NCBI GenBank assembly: GCA_943369485.1 | Contig: CALRNH020000002.1 | Coordinates: 157,609 to 221,608 of the forward strand | Direction: 5' to 3' | From: ATX-6F1 sp943369485 | Lineage (GTDB): Bacteria; Cyanobacteriota; Cyanobacteriia; PCC-6307; Cyanobiaceae | Length of the DNA stretch: 64,000 nucleotides | Part shown: in pieces, positions 42,024-50,673 of the stretch | How the letters are laid out: every line of letters begins with the position of its first letter | How positions within the stretch are numbered: position 1 is the first letter of the stretch | The notes under the pieces: generated by a model | The model's input: the letters and a program-made list of their open reading frames with translations, nothing else | What the model was told of the DNA's origin: nothing | Databases searched by the model: none | Program-made: the position numbers and the translations under genes

Positions 42024-43639
42024 GCGGGCCTGCGGCCCCGGCCGCGCCGGCGAGTGTGCGGCTCTGCGCGGCGGCGGGCTGCCGGGCCTGCGGCAGCGAA
42101 GCGATCCGCTCCCACCTGGAGACATCCCTTGCCGAACGGGGTCTGGCCCAGCGGCTGCGGCTGCGCAGCGTGGGCTGCCTCGGGCCCTGCGGCGCCGGTC
42201 CCCTGCTGGCGCTCGACCCCGGCGGTGCTCGCTGCGGCGCCGGGATCGAGCGCGGTGAGATCGAGCGGAGTGGGATCTACGGCGGTGTGACGCTCGCCGA
42301 TGCCGACGGCCTGATCGACGCCCTCGCCGCTGATGCCCTGGACAGCTGGGCGCCGACCACGGCCCGGCGGCTCGATCCGGAGCACCCCTTCTTCCAGCTG
42401 CAGCGGCGCATCGTGCTGGAGAACTGCGGCCAGATCGACCCCGAAGACCTCGATGAGGCGATCGCCGCTGGCGCCTATGCCCAATGGCAACGCCTGCGCG
42501 CCAGCGTCAGCCCCGAGGCGGTGATCGAGCAGATCCGCCGCAGCGGCCTGCGCGGACGCGGCGGCGCCGGCTACCCCACCGGCCTGAAATGGCAGCTGGT
42601 GGCGGGCATGGCCGGCCCCGACAAGGTGGTGGTCTGCAACGCCGATGAGGGGGACCCCGGCGCCTTCATGGACCGAACCGTGCTCGAAGGCGATCCCCAC
42701 CGGGTGCTGGAGGGGATGGCGATCGCCGCCTACGCCGTCGGCGCCCGCTTGGGCTTCATCTACATCCGCGCCGAGTACGACCTGGCGATCTCCCACCTGC
42801 GCCGGGCGATCGAGCAGGCCCGCGGGCGCGATCTCCTCGGCGATGTCGCCATCGAGCTGCGGGTGGGCGCCGGGGCCTACGTCTGCGGCGAGGAGACGGC
42901 GCTGATCCATTCGATCGAAGGTGGCCGGGGCACGCCGCGGCCACGCCCCCCCTACCCGGCGGAGCACGGCCTCTGGGGCCGCCCCACCTTGATCAACAAC
43001 GTGGAGACCTTCGCCAACGTGGTGCCGATCCTGCGCGAAGGCGCCGACTGGTTCGCCGCCATCGGCACCCCCACCAGCGCCGGCACCAAGGTGTTCTCGC
43101 TCACCGGCCACGTGCGCCTGGCCGGGGTGCTGGAGGTGCCCATGGGCACCCCCCTGGCGACGGTGGTCGAGCAGATGGGCGGCGGGGCGCCGGGCGGGGT
43201 CCCCATCAAGGCCGTCCAGACCGGCGGTCCCTCCGGCGGCTGCGTCCCGGCCGCGCGGCTGGACACCCCCGTCGACTACGAATCACTCAAGGAGCTGGGC
43301 ACGATCATGGGCTCCGGCGGCATGGTGGTGCTCGATGAGACCACCGACATGGTGGACCTGGCCGCCTTCTTCATGGGCTTCTGCCGGGACGAATCCTGCG
43401 GCAAGTGCGTGCCCTGCCGCGCCGGCACCGTGCAACTGCACGACCTGCTGCGCAAGCACCTGGAGGGGCGGGCGGGCGCCGCCGATCTGGAGCAGCTGGA
43501 ATCGCTCTGCCACATGGTCGCCGACACCAGCCTCTGCGGCCTGGGCCAGAGCGCCCCGAGGCCGGTGCTCAGCGCCCTGCGCCATTTCCGCGGCGATTTC
43601 CTCGCTCTGCTGCCGCCCACGGCGAGCGCTGCTCCATGA
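42020..43639 (+). CDS. hoxF: Bidirectional hydrogenase diaphorase subunit HoxF
   Basis: 539 residues. N-terminal ~100 residues form a thioredoxin-like [2Fe-2S] domain (CAAAGCRACGS, VGCLGPCGAGPLL). The NuoF-like core has the NADH site GLRGRGGAGYPTGLKW, FMN region GAYVCGEETALIHSIEGG and the [4Fe-4S] motif ESCGKCVPCRAGT. It is the pyridine-nucleotide/flavin module. A few bases separate its stop from hoxU. Confidence 0.96.
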   Translation: MSGPAAPAAPASVRLCAAAGCRACGSEAIRSHLETSLAERGLAQRLRLRSVGCLGPCGAGPLLALDPGGARCGAGIERGEIERSGIYGGVTLADADGLIDALAADALDSWAPTTARRLDPEHPFFQLQRRIVLENCGQIDPEDLDEAIAAGAYAQWQRLRASVSPEAVIEQIRRSGLRGRGGAGYPTGLKWQLVAGMAGPDKVVVCNADEGDPGAFMDRTVLEGDPHRVLEGMAIAAYAVGARLGFIYIRAEYDLAISHLRRAIEQARGRDLLGDVAIELRVGAGAYVCGEETALIHSIEGGRGTPRPRPPYPAEHGLWGRPTLINNVETFANVVPILREGADWFAAIGTPTSAGTKVFSLTGHVRLAGVLEVPMGTPLATVVEQMGGGAPGGVPIKAVQTGGPSGGCVPAARLDTPVDYESLKELGTIMGSGGMVVLDETTDMVDLAAFFMGFCRDESCGKCVPCRAGTVQLHDLLRKHLEGRAGAADLEQLESLCHMVADTSLCGLGQSAPRPVLSALRHFRGDFLALLPPTASAAP

Positions 43640-43652
43640 GCTGGGCTGGGCG

Positions 43653-44366
43653 ATGAAACCGATCAACCTCACGATCGATGGCGAACCTGTGGCCACCGCC
43701 AGCGACACCACCGTCCTGGAGGCGGCCCGCGCTGGGGGGCATCCCATCCCCACCCTCTGCCACCTCGATGGGCTGAGCCCGGTGGCCGCCTGCCGCCTCT
43801 GCCTGGTGGAGATCGAGGGCGACTCCCGCCTGCAGCCTGCCTGCGTCACGGCCGCGGCCGACGGCATGGTGGTGCGCACCAGCAGCCCTCGCCTGGCTGA
43901 GCTGCGCCGCACCGTGATCGAACTGCTGTTCACCGAAGGCAACCATGTCTGCGCCATCTGCGTGGCCAACGGCCACTGCGAACTTCAGGATCTGGCCGTG
44001 GCCGTGGGCATGGACCACTCCCGCCTGCCCTACCGCTTCCCGCAGCGGTCAGTGGATCTCTCCCACCCACTGTTCGGCCTCGATCACAACCGCTGCATCC
44101 TCTGCACCCGTTGCGTGCGCGTCTGCGATGAGGTGGAAGGGGCCCACGTCTGGGACGTGGGCTGGCGCGGCGAGCACTGCCGGATCATCTCCGGCCTCGA
44201 TGAGCCCTGGGGGGCGGTGGACGCCTGTACCGACTGCGGCAAGTGCGTCCAGGTCTGCCCCACCGGCGCCCTGTTCCACAAGGGCGAAGGGACGGAAGAG
44301 AAGGAGAGACACCCCGAACAGCTCCAGTCCCTGGTGCGTTACCGCCGGCAGGGGGGGACGCCATGA
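43653..44366 (+). CDS. hoxU: Bidirectional hydrogenase diaphorase subunit HoxU
   Basis: 237 residues starting MKPINLTIDGEPVAT. An N-terminal [2Fe-2S] domain (PTLCHLDGLSPVAACRLC), a NuoG-like His/Cys [4Fe-4S] region (FTEGNHVCAICVANGHCELQ) and two ferredoxin motifs (CILCTRCVRVC and CTDCGKCVQVCPTGA). It passes electrons between the flavin module and the hydrogenase dimer. Starts 13 bp after hoxF and overlaps hoxY by 4 bp. Confidence 0.96.
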   Translation: MKPINLTIDGEPVATASDTTVLEAARAGGHPIPTLCHLDGLSPVAACRLCLVEIEGDSRLQPACVTAAADGMVVRTSSPRLAELRRTVIELLFTEGNHVCAICVANGHCELQDLAVAVGMDHSRLPYRFPQRSVDLSHPLFGLDHNRCILCTRCVRVCDEVEGAHVWDVGWRGEHCRIISGLDEPWGAVDACTDCGKCVQVCPTGALFHKGEGTEEKERHPEQLQSLVRYRRQGGTP

Positions 44367-44911
44367 GCCGCCTCAATGTCGCCACCGTCTGGCTGGCCGG
44401 CTGCTCCGGCTGCCACATGTCGTTCCTTGATCTCGACGAATGGCTCCTGGAGTTCGCCGAACTGGCGAACGTCGTCTACAGCCCGGTGGCCTCCGACACC
44501 AAGATCTACCCCGAGGGTGTCGACATCGCCCTGGTGGAGGGTGGTGTGGCCAACCAAGACAACCTTGAGCTGATCTTGAAGGTCCGCGCGCGCACCAGGA
44601 TCCTGGTGTCCTTCGGCGACTGTGCCATCACCGCCAACATCCCCGGCATGCGCAACATGCTGGGGGGCAGCGAACCCGTGCTGCGCCGGGCCTACCTGGA
44701 GCTGACCGATGGATCGGGCGCTCTGCCCCATGCCCCTGGCCTGGTGCCGGAGCTGCTGGATCAGGTGCTCCCCGTGCATCAAGTGGTGCCGGTGGACGTC
44801 TACCTGCCCGGCTGCCCCCCCTCGGCGGCGCGCATCCGCGCCTGCCTGGAGCCGCTGCTGCATGGGGCGTGGCCGCAGATGGAAGGGGCGGAGCTGATCC
44901 GCTTCGGCTGA
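44363..44911 (+). CDS. hoxY: Bidirectional hydrogenase small subunit HoxY
   Basis: 182 residues from an ATG overlapping the hoxU stop. Proximal [4Fe-4S] ligands are in WLAGCSGCHMSFLD, SFGDCAITANIPGMRN and VYLPGCPPSA. No Tat signal, so the enzyme is cytoplasmic. Stop and hoxH start share one base (TGATG). Confidence 0.96.
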   Translation: MSRLNVATVWLAGCSGCHMSFLDLDEWLLEFAELANVVYSPVASDTKIYPEGVDIALVEGGVANQDNLELILKVRARTRILVSFGDCAITANIPGMRNMLGGSEPVLRRAYLELTDGSGALPHAPGLVPELLDQVLPVHQVVPVDVYLPGCPPSAARIRACLEPLLHGAWPQMEGAELIRFG

Positions 44912-46365
44912 TGGACACCCCCACCCCCGAAACCCCACAACCACGCACGGTCCTGATCGATCCGGTCACCCGCATCGAGGGCCACGCCAAGATCTCGATT
45001 CACCTGGGCACGGACGGCCAGGTGGAAACGGCCCGGTTTCACGTGGTCGAGTACCGCGGCTTCGAAAAATTCTGCGAGGGCCGGCCGTTCACCGAGATGG
45101 CGGCGATCACCGCCCGCATCTGCGGCATCTGCCCGGTGAGTCATCTGCTGGCCGCCGCCAAAACCGGCGACAAGCTCCTGGCGGTGACGATCCCGCCGGC
45201 GGCCGAGAAGCTCCGTCGGCTGATGAACCTGGCCCAGATCTGCCAGTCCCATGCCCTGTCGTTCTTCCACCTCAGCAGCCCAGATTTCCTGCTGGGCTGG
45301 GACTCCGACCCCGCCAAGCGCAACGTCTTCGGGTTGATCGCCGCCGACCCCCAACTGGCCCGCTCCGGCATCCGCCTGCGCCAGTTCGGCCAGGCCCTGA
45401 TCGAAGCCCTCGGAGGCCGCAAGATCCATGCCGCCTGGGCGGTGCCCGGGGGCGTGCGCGCACCCCTGGCCGAGGGAATCAAGGAGCACGTCCTGGCCCA
45501 GTTGCCGGAGATGGTCTCCATCGCCGAGGGAGCCCTGGGGCTGTTCAAAACACTGCTGGATACCCAGCTTGGCGAAGAACTGGAGGTGTTCGGCTCCTTC
45601 CCCTCGCTCTTTGTCGGCCTGGTGGGCAGCGATGGCCGCTGGGAGCACTACGGCGGTGCGTTGCGGATCATCGATGCCAACGGCACCGTGCTCGTCGATG
45701 GCCTGAGTGAAGACGCCTACGCCGAGGTGATCGCCGAGGCGGTCGAGCCCTGGAGCTACCTGAAGTTCCCCTACTACAGGCCCCTGGGCCCGGAGGCCGG
45801 CAGCTACAGGGTGGGTCCCCTGGCCCGCCTCAACCTCTGCGAGCGCATCGGCACCCCAAGGGCTGATCGGGAGCTGGCCGAGCTGCGCCAGCGGGGCGGC
45901 CGGGTGGTGAGCGGCTCGCTGTACTACCACCTGGCCCGCCTGATCGAGATCGTCGCCTGCCTGGAGGGGATCGAAGTGCTGCTCAATGACCCCGCCATCG
46001 AGGCGCGCCATGTGCGCGCCCGGGCCAGCGTCAATGTCCTTGAGGCCGTGGGGGTGAGCGAGGCGCCCCGGGGCACGCTCTTCCACCACTACCGGGTGGA
46101 TGCCAACGGCCTGATCGAGAGGGTGAACCTGATCATCGCCACGGGCCAGAACAACCGTGCCATGAACCGCACGGTCACCCAGATCGCCCGCCACTACCTC
46201 GATGGGGCCCACCTCAGTGAGGCCCTGCTCAACCGCGTGGAGGCTGGAATCCGCTGCTACGACCCCTGCCTCTCCTGCTCCACCCATGCCGCCGGCTCCA
46301 TGCCCCTTCAGGTAAGGCTGTATGGCATCGATGGAGCGTTGCTGGAGGAACGCCTCCGTGGCTGA
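44911..46365 (+). CDS. hoxH: Bidirectional [NiFe] hydrogenase large subunit HoxH
   Basis: 484 residues. Ni-binding motif L1 is RICGICPVSH (Cys71, Cys74) and L2 is DPCLSCSTH (Cys453, Cys456), all four ligands intact. The 25 residues after His459 form the peptide that the maturation protease removes after metal insertion. It carries H2 activation. RIEGHAKI near residue 21 is a further family mark. Confidence 0.97.
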   Translation: MDTPTPETPQPRTVLIDPVTRIEGHAKISIHLGTDGQVETARFHVVEYRGFEKFCEGRPFTEMAAITARICGICPVSHLLAAAKTGDKLLAVTIPPAAEKLRRLMNLAQICQSHALSFFHLSSPDFLLGWDSDPAKRNVFGLIAADPQLARSGIRLRQFGQALIEALGGRKIHAAWAVPGGVRAPLAEGIKEHVLAQLPEMVSIAEGALGLFKTLLDTQLGEELEVFGSFPSLFVGLVGSDGRWEHYGGALRIIDANGTVLVDGLSEDAYAEVIAEAVEPWSYLKFPYYRPLGPEAGSYRVGPLARLNLCERIGTPRADRELAELRQRGGRVVSGSLYYHLARLIEIVACLEGIEVLLNDPAIEARHVRARASVNVLEAVGVSEAPRGTLFHHYRVDANGLIERVNLIIATGQNNRAMNRTVTQIARHYLDGAHLSEALLNRVEAGIRCYDPCLSCSTHAAGSMPLQVRLYGIDGALLEERLRG

Positions 46366-46879
46366 AGAATGGGCGGCTGAAGAATCGGCCGTTGAACAAG
46401 CTCTGGCTCTGGCTCCCCAGCTGGTGATTGGCATCGGCAACCGGCTGCGCAGCGACGACGGGGTCGGCCCGCGCCTGGCCGAGGAAGTGGAGGCCTGGGG
46501 GCTCTCGGGCGTCGAGTCGATGGCCGTGCAACAGCTCAGCCCCGAGCTGGCCCCGCGCCTGGCCGCCTGCGAACGGGTGTTGTTCATCGATGCCTGGTTG
46601 GTCGATTGGGTTGGTGCCGCCGCGGCCACCGCCCCGCTCCTGGAGCCCCTGGTGGCCGAGGAGGTCGTCGCCGACCCGCGGCCCCGCTTCAGTCACCACA
46701 GCACCCCCCAGGCCCTGCTGCAGCTGGCCGAGGGGCTCTACGGCCGGCGGCCGGCGGCCTGGTGGCTGCGGGTCCCCGCCCTCGGCCTCGAGCTCGGGGA
46801 GCAGCTGTCGCCGGCCACCACCGCCCAGCTGGCGCCGGCCAGGCGGGCCCTGCGCCGCTGGCTCGATCGCGATGCATGA
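46358..46879 (+). CDS. hoxW: Hydrogenase maturation protease HoxW
   Basis: 173 residues from GTG 46358, overlapping hoxH by 8 bp. VIGIGNRLRSDDGVGPRLA matches the HyaD/HycI/HoxW Ni-sensing loop (GxGNxLxxDDGxG), VLFIDAW carries the second conserved Asp, and FSHHSTPQALL the His. It trims the HoxH C-terminal peptide. In this operon protease and substrate genes are translationally linked. Confidence 0.92.
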   Translation: MAEEWAAEESAVEQALALAPQLVIGIGNRLRSDDGVGPRLAEEVEAWGLSGVESMAVQQLSPELAPRLAACERVLFIDAWLVDWVGAAAATAPLLEPLVAEEVVADPRPRFSHHSTPQALLQLAEGLYGRRPAAWWLRVPALGLELGEQLSPATTAQLAPARRALRRWLDRDA

Positions 46880-47213
46880 ACTGGCGCTGATGGAGGAGGT
46901 GCGCCGCCTGGCGGACGAGCAGGCGACGGCCCAGGGGGCGTTGCGCATCCACGCGCTGCACCTGCGCATCGGCAGCCTCTCGGGGGTGGACCCCGAGGCG
47001 CTCGCCTTCGCCTTCGAGGTGGTGATGCAGGGGGGGCCGGCCCAGGGCGCAACGTTGCGTCTCGAAGTGGTCCCCACCGTCTGCTTCTGCGGCCAGTGTG
47101 AACAGGAGTTCACCCCGGTGGATGTGATCTACGCCTGCCCCGGCTGCGGCGCTTTGAGCCAGCGGATCCTCAGCGGCCGTGAGCTGGAACTCACCTCCCT
47201 GGAAGTGTCCTGA
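46872..47213 (+). CDS. hypA: Hydrogenase nickel-insertion protein HypA
   Basis: 113 residues beginning MHELALMEEV; the N-terminal Met-His-Glu binds Ni. The zinc site has two Cys pairs, CFCGQC and CPGCG. HypA docks with HypB to deliver Ni to HoxH. Overlaps hoxW by 8 bp. Confidence 0.95.
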   Translation: MHELALMEEVRRLADEQATAQGALRIHALHLRIGSLSGVDPEALAFAFEVVMQGGPAQGATLRLEVVPTVCFCGQCEQEFTPVDVIYACPGCGALSQRILSGRELELTSLEVS

Positions 47214-47214
47214 G

Positions 47215-47919
47215 ATGTGCACCGTCTGTTCCTGCGGAAGGGCTCCTGACCAAGCCCCAGCCCTGGCCCCGCCCCGGCGCACCCTCGTGCTCGAGGCGGG
47301 CCTGCTGGCCAAGAACGACCACCAGGCGTCCCACAACCGCCAGCGCTTTTCGGATCTCGGCCTGACGGTGGTGAACGTGCTCTCGGCGCCGGGCTCCGGC
47401 AAGACCGCCCTGCTGGAGGCCCTCAGCCAGCGCTGGAAGGGCGGGCCCGTGGGCGTGATCGTGGGCGATCTGGCCACCGACAACGACGCCAGGCGCCTGC
47501 GCCTGGCCGGCGCCGATGCCGTGCAGATCACCACCGGCCAGGGCTGCCACCTGGAGGCCACGATGGTGGAGCGGGCCCTCGAGCAGCTGGATCCGGCGGC
47601 CCTGGATCTGCTGCTGATTGAGAACGTGGGCAATTTGGTGTGCCCCACCGCCTACGACCTGGGTGAAGGGCTGCGACTGGCGCTCACGGCCGTGGGCGAG
47701 GGCGAGGACAAGCCGCTCAAGTACCCGGGCCTGTTCAAGTCGGCGGACGCGATCGTGATCAACAAGATCGACCTGGCTGACGCCGTGGGCTTCCTGCGCG
47801 AGGAGGCCCTCGCCAACCTCGCCCAGGTGGCACCCCAGGCGCGGATCTTCGAGCTCTCGGCCCGCACCGGCGAAGGGCTCGAGCCACTGCTGGCCTGGCT
47901 GGCGTCCAAGGGCCGGTGA
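47215..47919 (+). CDS. hypB: Hydrogenase nickel-incorporation GTPase HypB
   Basis: 234 residues starting MCTVCSCG, a Cys-rich N-terminal metal motif, without the His-rich stretch found in some HypB. P-loop LSAPGSGKTALLEAL, metal-site region TGQGCHLEATMV, LLIENVGNLVCP and base-recognition NKIDLAD follow. It provides GTP-gated Ni transfer. Starts one base after hypA; its stop overlaps hypF by 4 bp (GTGA). Confidence 0.95.
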   Translation: MCTVCSCGRAPDQAPALAPPRRTLVLEAGLLAKNDHQASHNRQRFSDLGLTVVNVLSAPGSGKTALLEALSQRWKGGPVGVIVGDLATDNDARRLRLAGADAVQITTGQGCHLEATMVERALEQLDPAALDLLLIENVGNLVCPTAYDLGEGLRLALTAVGEGEDKPLKYPGLFKSADAIVINKIDLADAVGFLREEALANLAQVAPQARIFELSARTGEGLEPLLAWLASKGR

Positions 47920-50453
47920 CGGCGTTCGCGCAGCCGGCCATGGGCCGGCGCCGGCTGCGGCTGGAGATCAGCGGGCTCGTGCAGGGGGTGGGCTTTCGGC
48001 CCCACTGCCACCGCCTCGCCACGGATCTGGAGCTGGGGGGCTGGGTGAGCAACGGACCCGACGGCGTGACCCTGGAACTGGAGGGAGAGCGAGAGCAACT
48101 GGAGCGGTTCCTGGATCAACTGCAACGGGCCCCGCCCGCCCACAGCCACCTGGAGGCGCTGAAGCGCCTCTGGCAGGACCCCATCGGGGAGAAGGTCTTC
48201 TCGATCCGCCCCAGCGCCCCCGCCTTGTGCAGCGGGAGCCTGGGTGGCCACGGGATCGGCGGCAGCCTGGTGCCCCCGGATCGGGCCCCCTGCCAGGCCT
48301 GCCTTGAGGAACTGATTGATCCCTCCAACCGGCGCCACGGCGACCCGTTCATCAGCTGCAGCAGCTGCGGGCCCAGGTCCAGCCTGCTGATCGCTTTGCC
48401 GTTCGAGCGGGAGCGCACCACCCTGGCGAGCTTTCCCCTCTGCGCCGCCTGCCGCGCCGAGTACACAGGCCCCACGGACCGCCGCTTCCACGCCCAGACC
48501 ATCGGCTGCCCGTCCTGCGGTCCACGGCTGCGCTGGCGGGGATCGGCCCCCCTGAACCCCGAGGCGGAGGGCGCTGGCCCCCTGGCCCAGGCGGTGGCGG
48601 CGTTGCGCTCCGGCCGGATCGTCGCCCTCAAGGGGCTGGGGGGCTACCAGCTGCTGGTGGGGGCCGGCAATGAGCGAGCGGTGCAGGAGCTCAGGCGGCG
48701 CAAGGGCCGGCCGGCCAAGCCCCTGGCTGTGCTTGTGGCCGATCTCAACGGCGCGCGCGCCCTGGCACCGCTCGGCCCCGAGGAGGAAGCCCTGCTCAGC
48801 TCAGCGGCGGCGCCGATCGTGCTGCTGCGGCGACAACCCGGCGCCCCAGGCGCTGCCTTCCATCAACGGATCGCCCCATCGGTGGCCCCCGGCCTGGCCA
48901 GCCTCGGGGTGATGCTGCCGGCCACGCCCCTGCACCACCTGCTGGCCCGGGACTTCGCTGCCCCCCTGGTGGCCACCAGCGGCAACCGCTCCGGCGAACC
49001 GCTCTGCTTTGACGACGACGACGCCCTTGAACGGCTCGCCCCCCTCGCCGATGGCTTCCTGATTCACGACCGGCCGATCGCCCTGCCCTTCGATGACAGC
49101 GTCGTTCAGGTGGTGGCGGGGCGGCCACTGGTGCTGCGGCTGGCCCGGGGCCTGGCCCCCCTCCCGATCGATCTGTCTCCGCTGCTGGGCGAAGACGCGG
49201 AAATGAACGGAGCGCTGGCCCTGGGGGGACAGCTCAAGAGCAGCCTCGCCCTGGGCCTGGGCCGCCAGGCCCTGCTCTCCCCCCACCTGGGCGATCTGGG
49301 CAGCGAGGCGGGGGAGCGGAGGCTGCGCTGGAGCCTGGAACGCTGGACGCAATTGCATGGCGTCCAGCCCGACCGGCTGGCCTGCGATCAGCACCGGGGC
49401 TATGTCTCCAGCCACCTCGCCCGGGAGCTGGCCCAGTCGGGCGGCGCTCTCCCGCTGCTGGAGGTGCAGCACCACCACGCCCACCTGCTGGCCGTGATGG
49501 CCGAGCACGGCCTGGGGCCCCCACGGCTGGGGGTGGCCTGGGATGGGGCCGGCCAGGGCGCCGATGGCAGCCTCTGGGGCGGCGAGCTGCTGCGGGTGAG
49601 CGCCGATGGCTACGAGCGCCTGGCCCGGCTGCGGCCCTTCCCCCTGCCCGGGGGCGAGCGGGCCCTGAGGGAACCGCGGCGCGCGGCCCTCGGGCTGCTG
49701 CAGGCGGCCCATGGGGCGGCGGGCCTGGAGCGGCTGGGGCACTGGGGGCCCGGGTGGTTCAGCGCCGAGGAGCTGGCGGTGCTGTCGCGGGCCATGGCCA
49801 CAGGGTTGAACAGTCCGCAGAGCTCCAGCATCGGGCGCCTGTTCGATGCCCTCTCAGCCCTGCTGGGGCTCTGCCCGGTCAACCGCCATGAGGGGGAGGC
49901 GGCGATGGCGCTGGAGGCAGCCGCCTGGCGCTGGCATGACGCCCACGTGGGCCTGGACACCGGAGCGCAACGGGTTGAGGAAACCTCCGCTGCCCGTTTC
50001 CCTGGCTTCGCGCTGCGGTCCGGGGATCCGAGCGAACCATTGGAGATCGACTGGCAGCCCCTGCTCGATGGCCTGCTGGCAGAGCGCGACCAAGGCATCC
50101 CTGCCGAGGCCCTGGCCCACCGCTTCCACACCGCCCTGGCCCAGCTGCTGGTGGAGCTGGCCCAGTGGCTGGGGGCCAGGGAGTTGCTGCTGGCAGGCGG
50201 TTGCTTCCAGAACCGGCTGCTGCTCGAACTGGCCACCAGCGCCCTGGAGCGCTCCGGCATCACCCCGATCCGGCCCGTGCGGCTCCCCTGCAACGACGGC
50301 GCCCTGGCGGTGGGTCAGCTGCTGGCGATCACGTTGCAACGGGGCGCAACAGTTCCCGCGAGCGCGCCGGGGATGCCTAGAAAGGAACCAGCCCCTTCCG
50401 GGGCCCTTCATGGCCTTGGAGAGGCGCCCGATGTGCCTGGCGGTGCCCGGTGA
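47916..50453 (+). CDS. hypF: Carbamoyltransferase HypF
   Basis: 845 residues, at the long end for the family. Order: acylphosphatase domain (~15-100; GLVQGVGFRPHCHRLA), two zinc-finger repeats (Cys126/129/148/151 and about 176/179/198/201), YrdC-like domain (~205-390; LKGLGGYQLL, RKGRPAKPLAVL), and Kae1-like domain (VQHHHAHLLAVMAEH, AWDGAGQGADGSLWGGE, AGGCFQNRLLLEL). It uses carbamoyl phosphate and ATP to make the CN ligands on HypE. The last ~20 residues run beyond usual and overlap hypC by 23 bp. Confidence 0.95.
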   Translation: MTAFAQPAMGRRRLRLEISGLVQGVGFRPHCHRLATDLELGGWVSNGPDGVTLELEGEREQLERFLDQLQRAPPAHSHLEALKRLWQDPIGEKVFSIRPSAPALCSGSLGGHGIGGSLVPPDRAPCQACLEELIDPSNRRHGDPFISCSSCGPRSSLLIALPFERERTTLASFPLCAACRAEYTGPTDRRFHAQTIGCPSCGPRLRWRGSAPLNPEAEGAGPLAQAVAALRSGRIVALKGLGGYQLLVGAGNERAVQELRRRKGRPAKPLAVLVADLNGARALAPLGPEEEALLSSAAAPIVLLRRQPGAPGAAFHQRIAPSVAPGLASLGVMLPATPLHHLLARDFAAPLVATSGNRSGEPLCFDDDDALERLAPLADGFLIHDRPIALPFDDSVVQVVAGRPLVLRLARGLAPLPIDLSPLLGEDAEMNGALALGGQLKSSLALGLGRQALLSPHLGDLGSEAGERRLRWSLERWTQLHGVQPDRLACDQHRGYVSSHLARELAQSGGALPLLEVQHHHAHLLAVMAEHGLGPPRLGVAWDGAGQGADGSLWGGELLRVSADGYERLARLRPFPLPGGERALREPRRAALGLLQAAHGAAGLERLGHWGPGWFSAEELAVLSRAMATGLNSPQSSSIGRLFDALSALLGLCPVNRHEGEAAMALEAAAWRWHDAHVGLDTGAQRVEETSAARFPGFALRSGDPSEPLEIDWQPLLDGLLAERDQGIPAEALAHRFHTALAQLLVELAQWLGARELLLAGGCFQNRLLLELATSALERSGITPIRPVRLPCNDGALAVGQLLAITLQRGATVPASAPGMPRKEPAPSGALHGLGEAPDVPGGAR

Positions 50454-50673
50454 ACTGATCCGGATCGAGGAGCACGACGATCCGCTCTGGCGTGTGGGGC
50501 AGGTGAGTTTCGCTGGGGTGCTGCGGGAGGTGAGCCTGGCCTGCGTGCCCGAGGCCCGCCTGGGCGACTTCGTGCTGGTGCACGTGGGCTTCGCCCTGGG
50601 GATCTGGCAGCCGGGCGACGCTGCCGAAACGACTTTTGAGCTGTCAACAGAGTTGCCCATGGAGCAGCCATGA
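50431..50673 (+). CDS. hypC: Hydrogenase Fe(CN)2CO assembly chaperone HypC
   Basis: 80 residues starting MCLAVPGELIRIEE, the invariant HypC N terminus with Cys2. DFVLVHVGFALG is the C-terminal conserved segment. It shuttles the Fe centre between HypD and the HoxH precursor. Stop overlaps nifJ by 4 bp. Confidence 0.95.
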   Translation: MCLAVPGELIRIEEHDDPLWRVGQVSFAGVLREVSLACVPEARLGDFVLVHVGFALGIWQPGDAAETTFELSTELPMEQP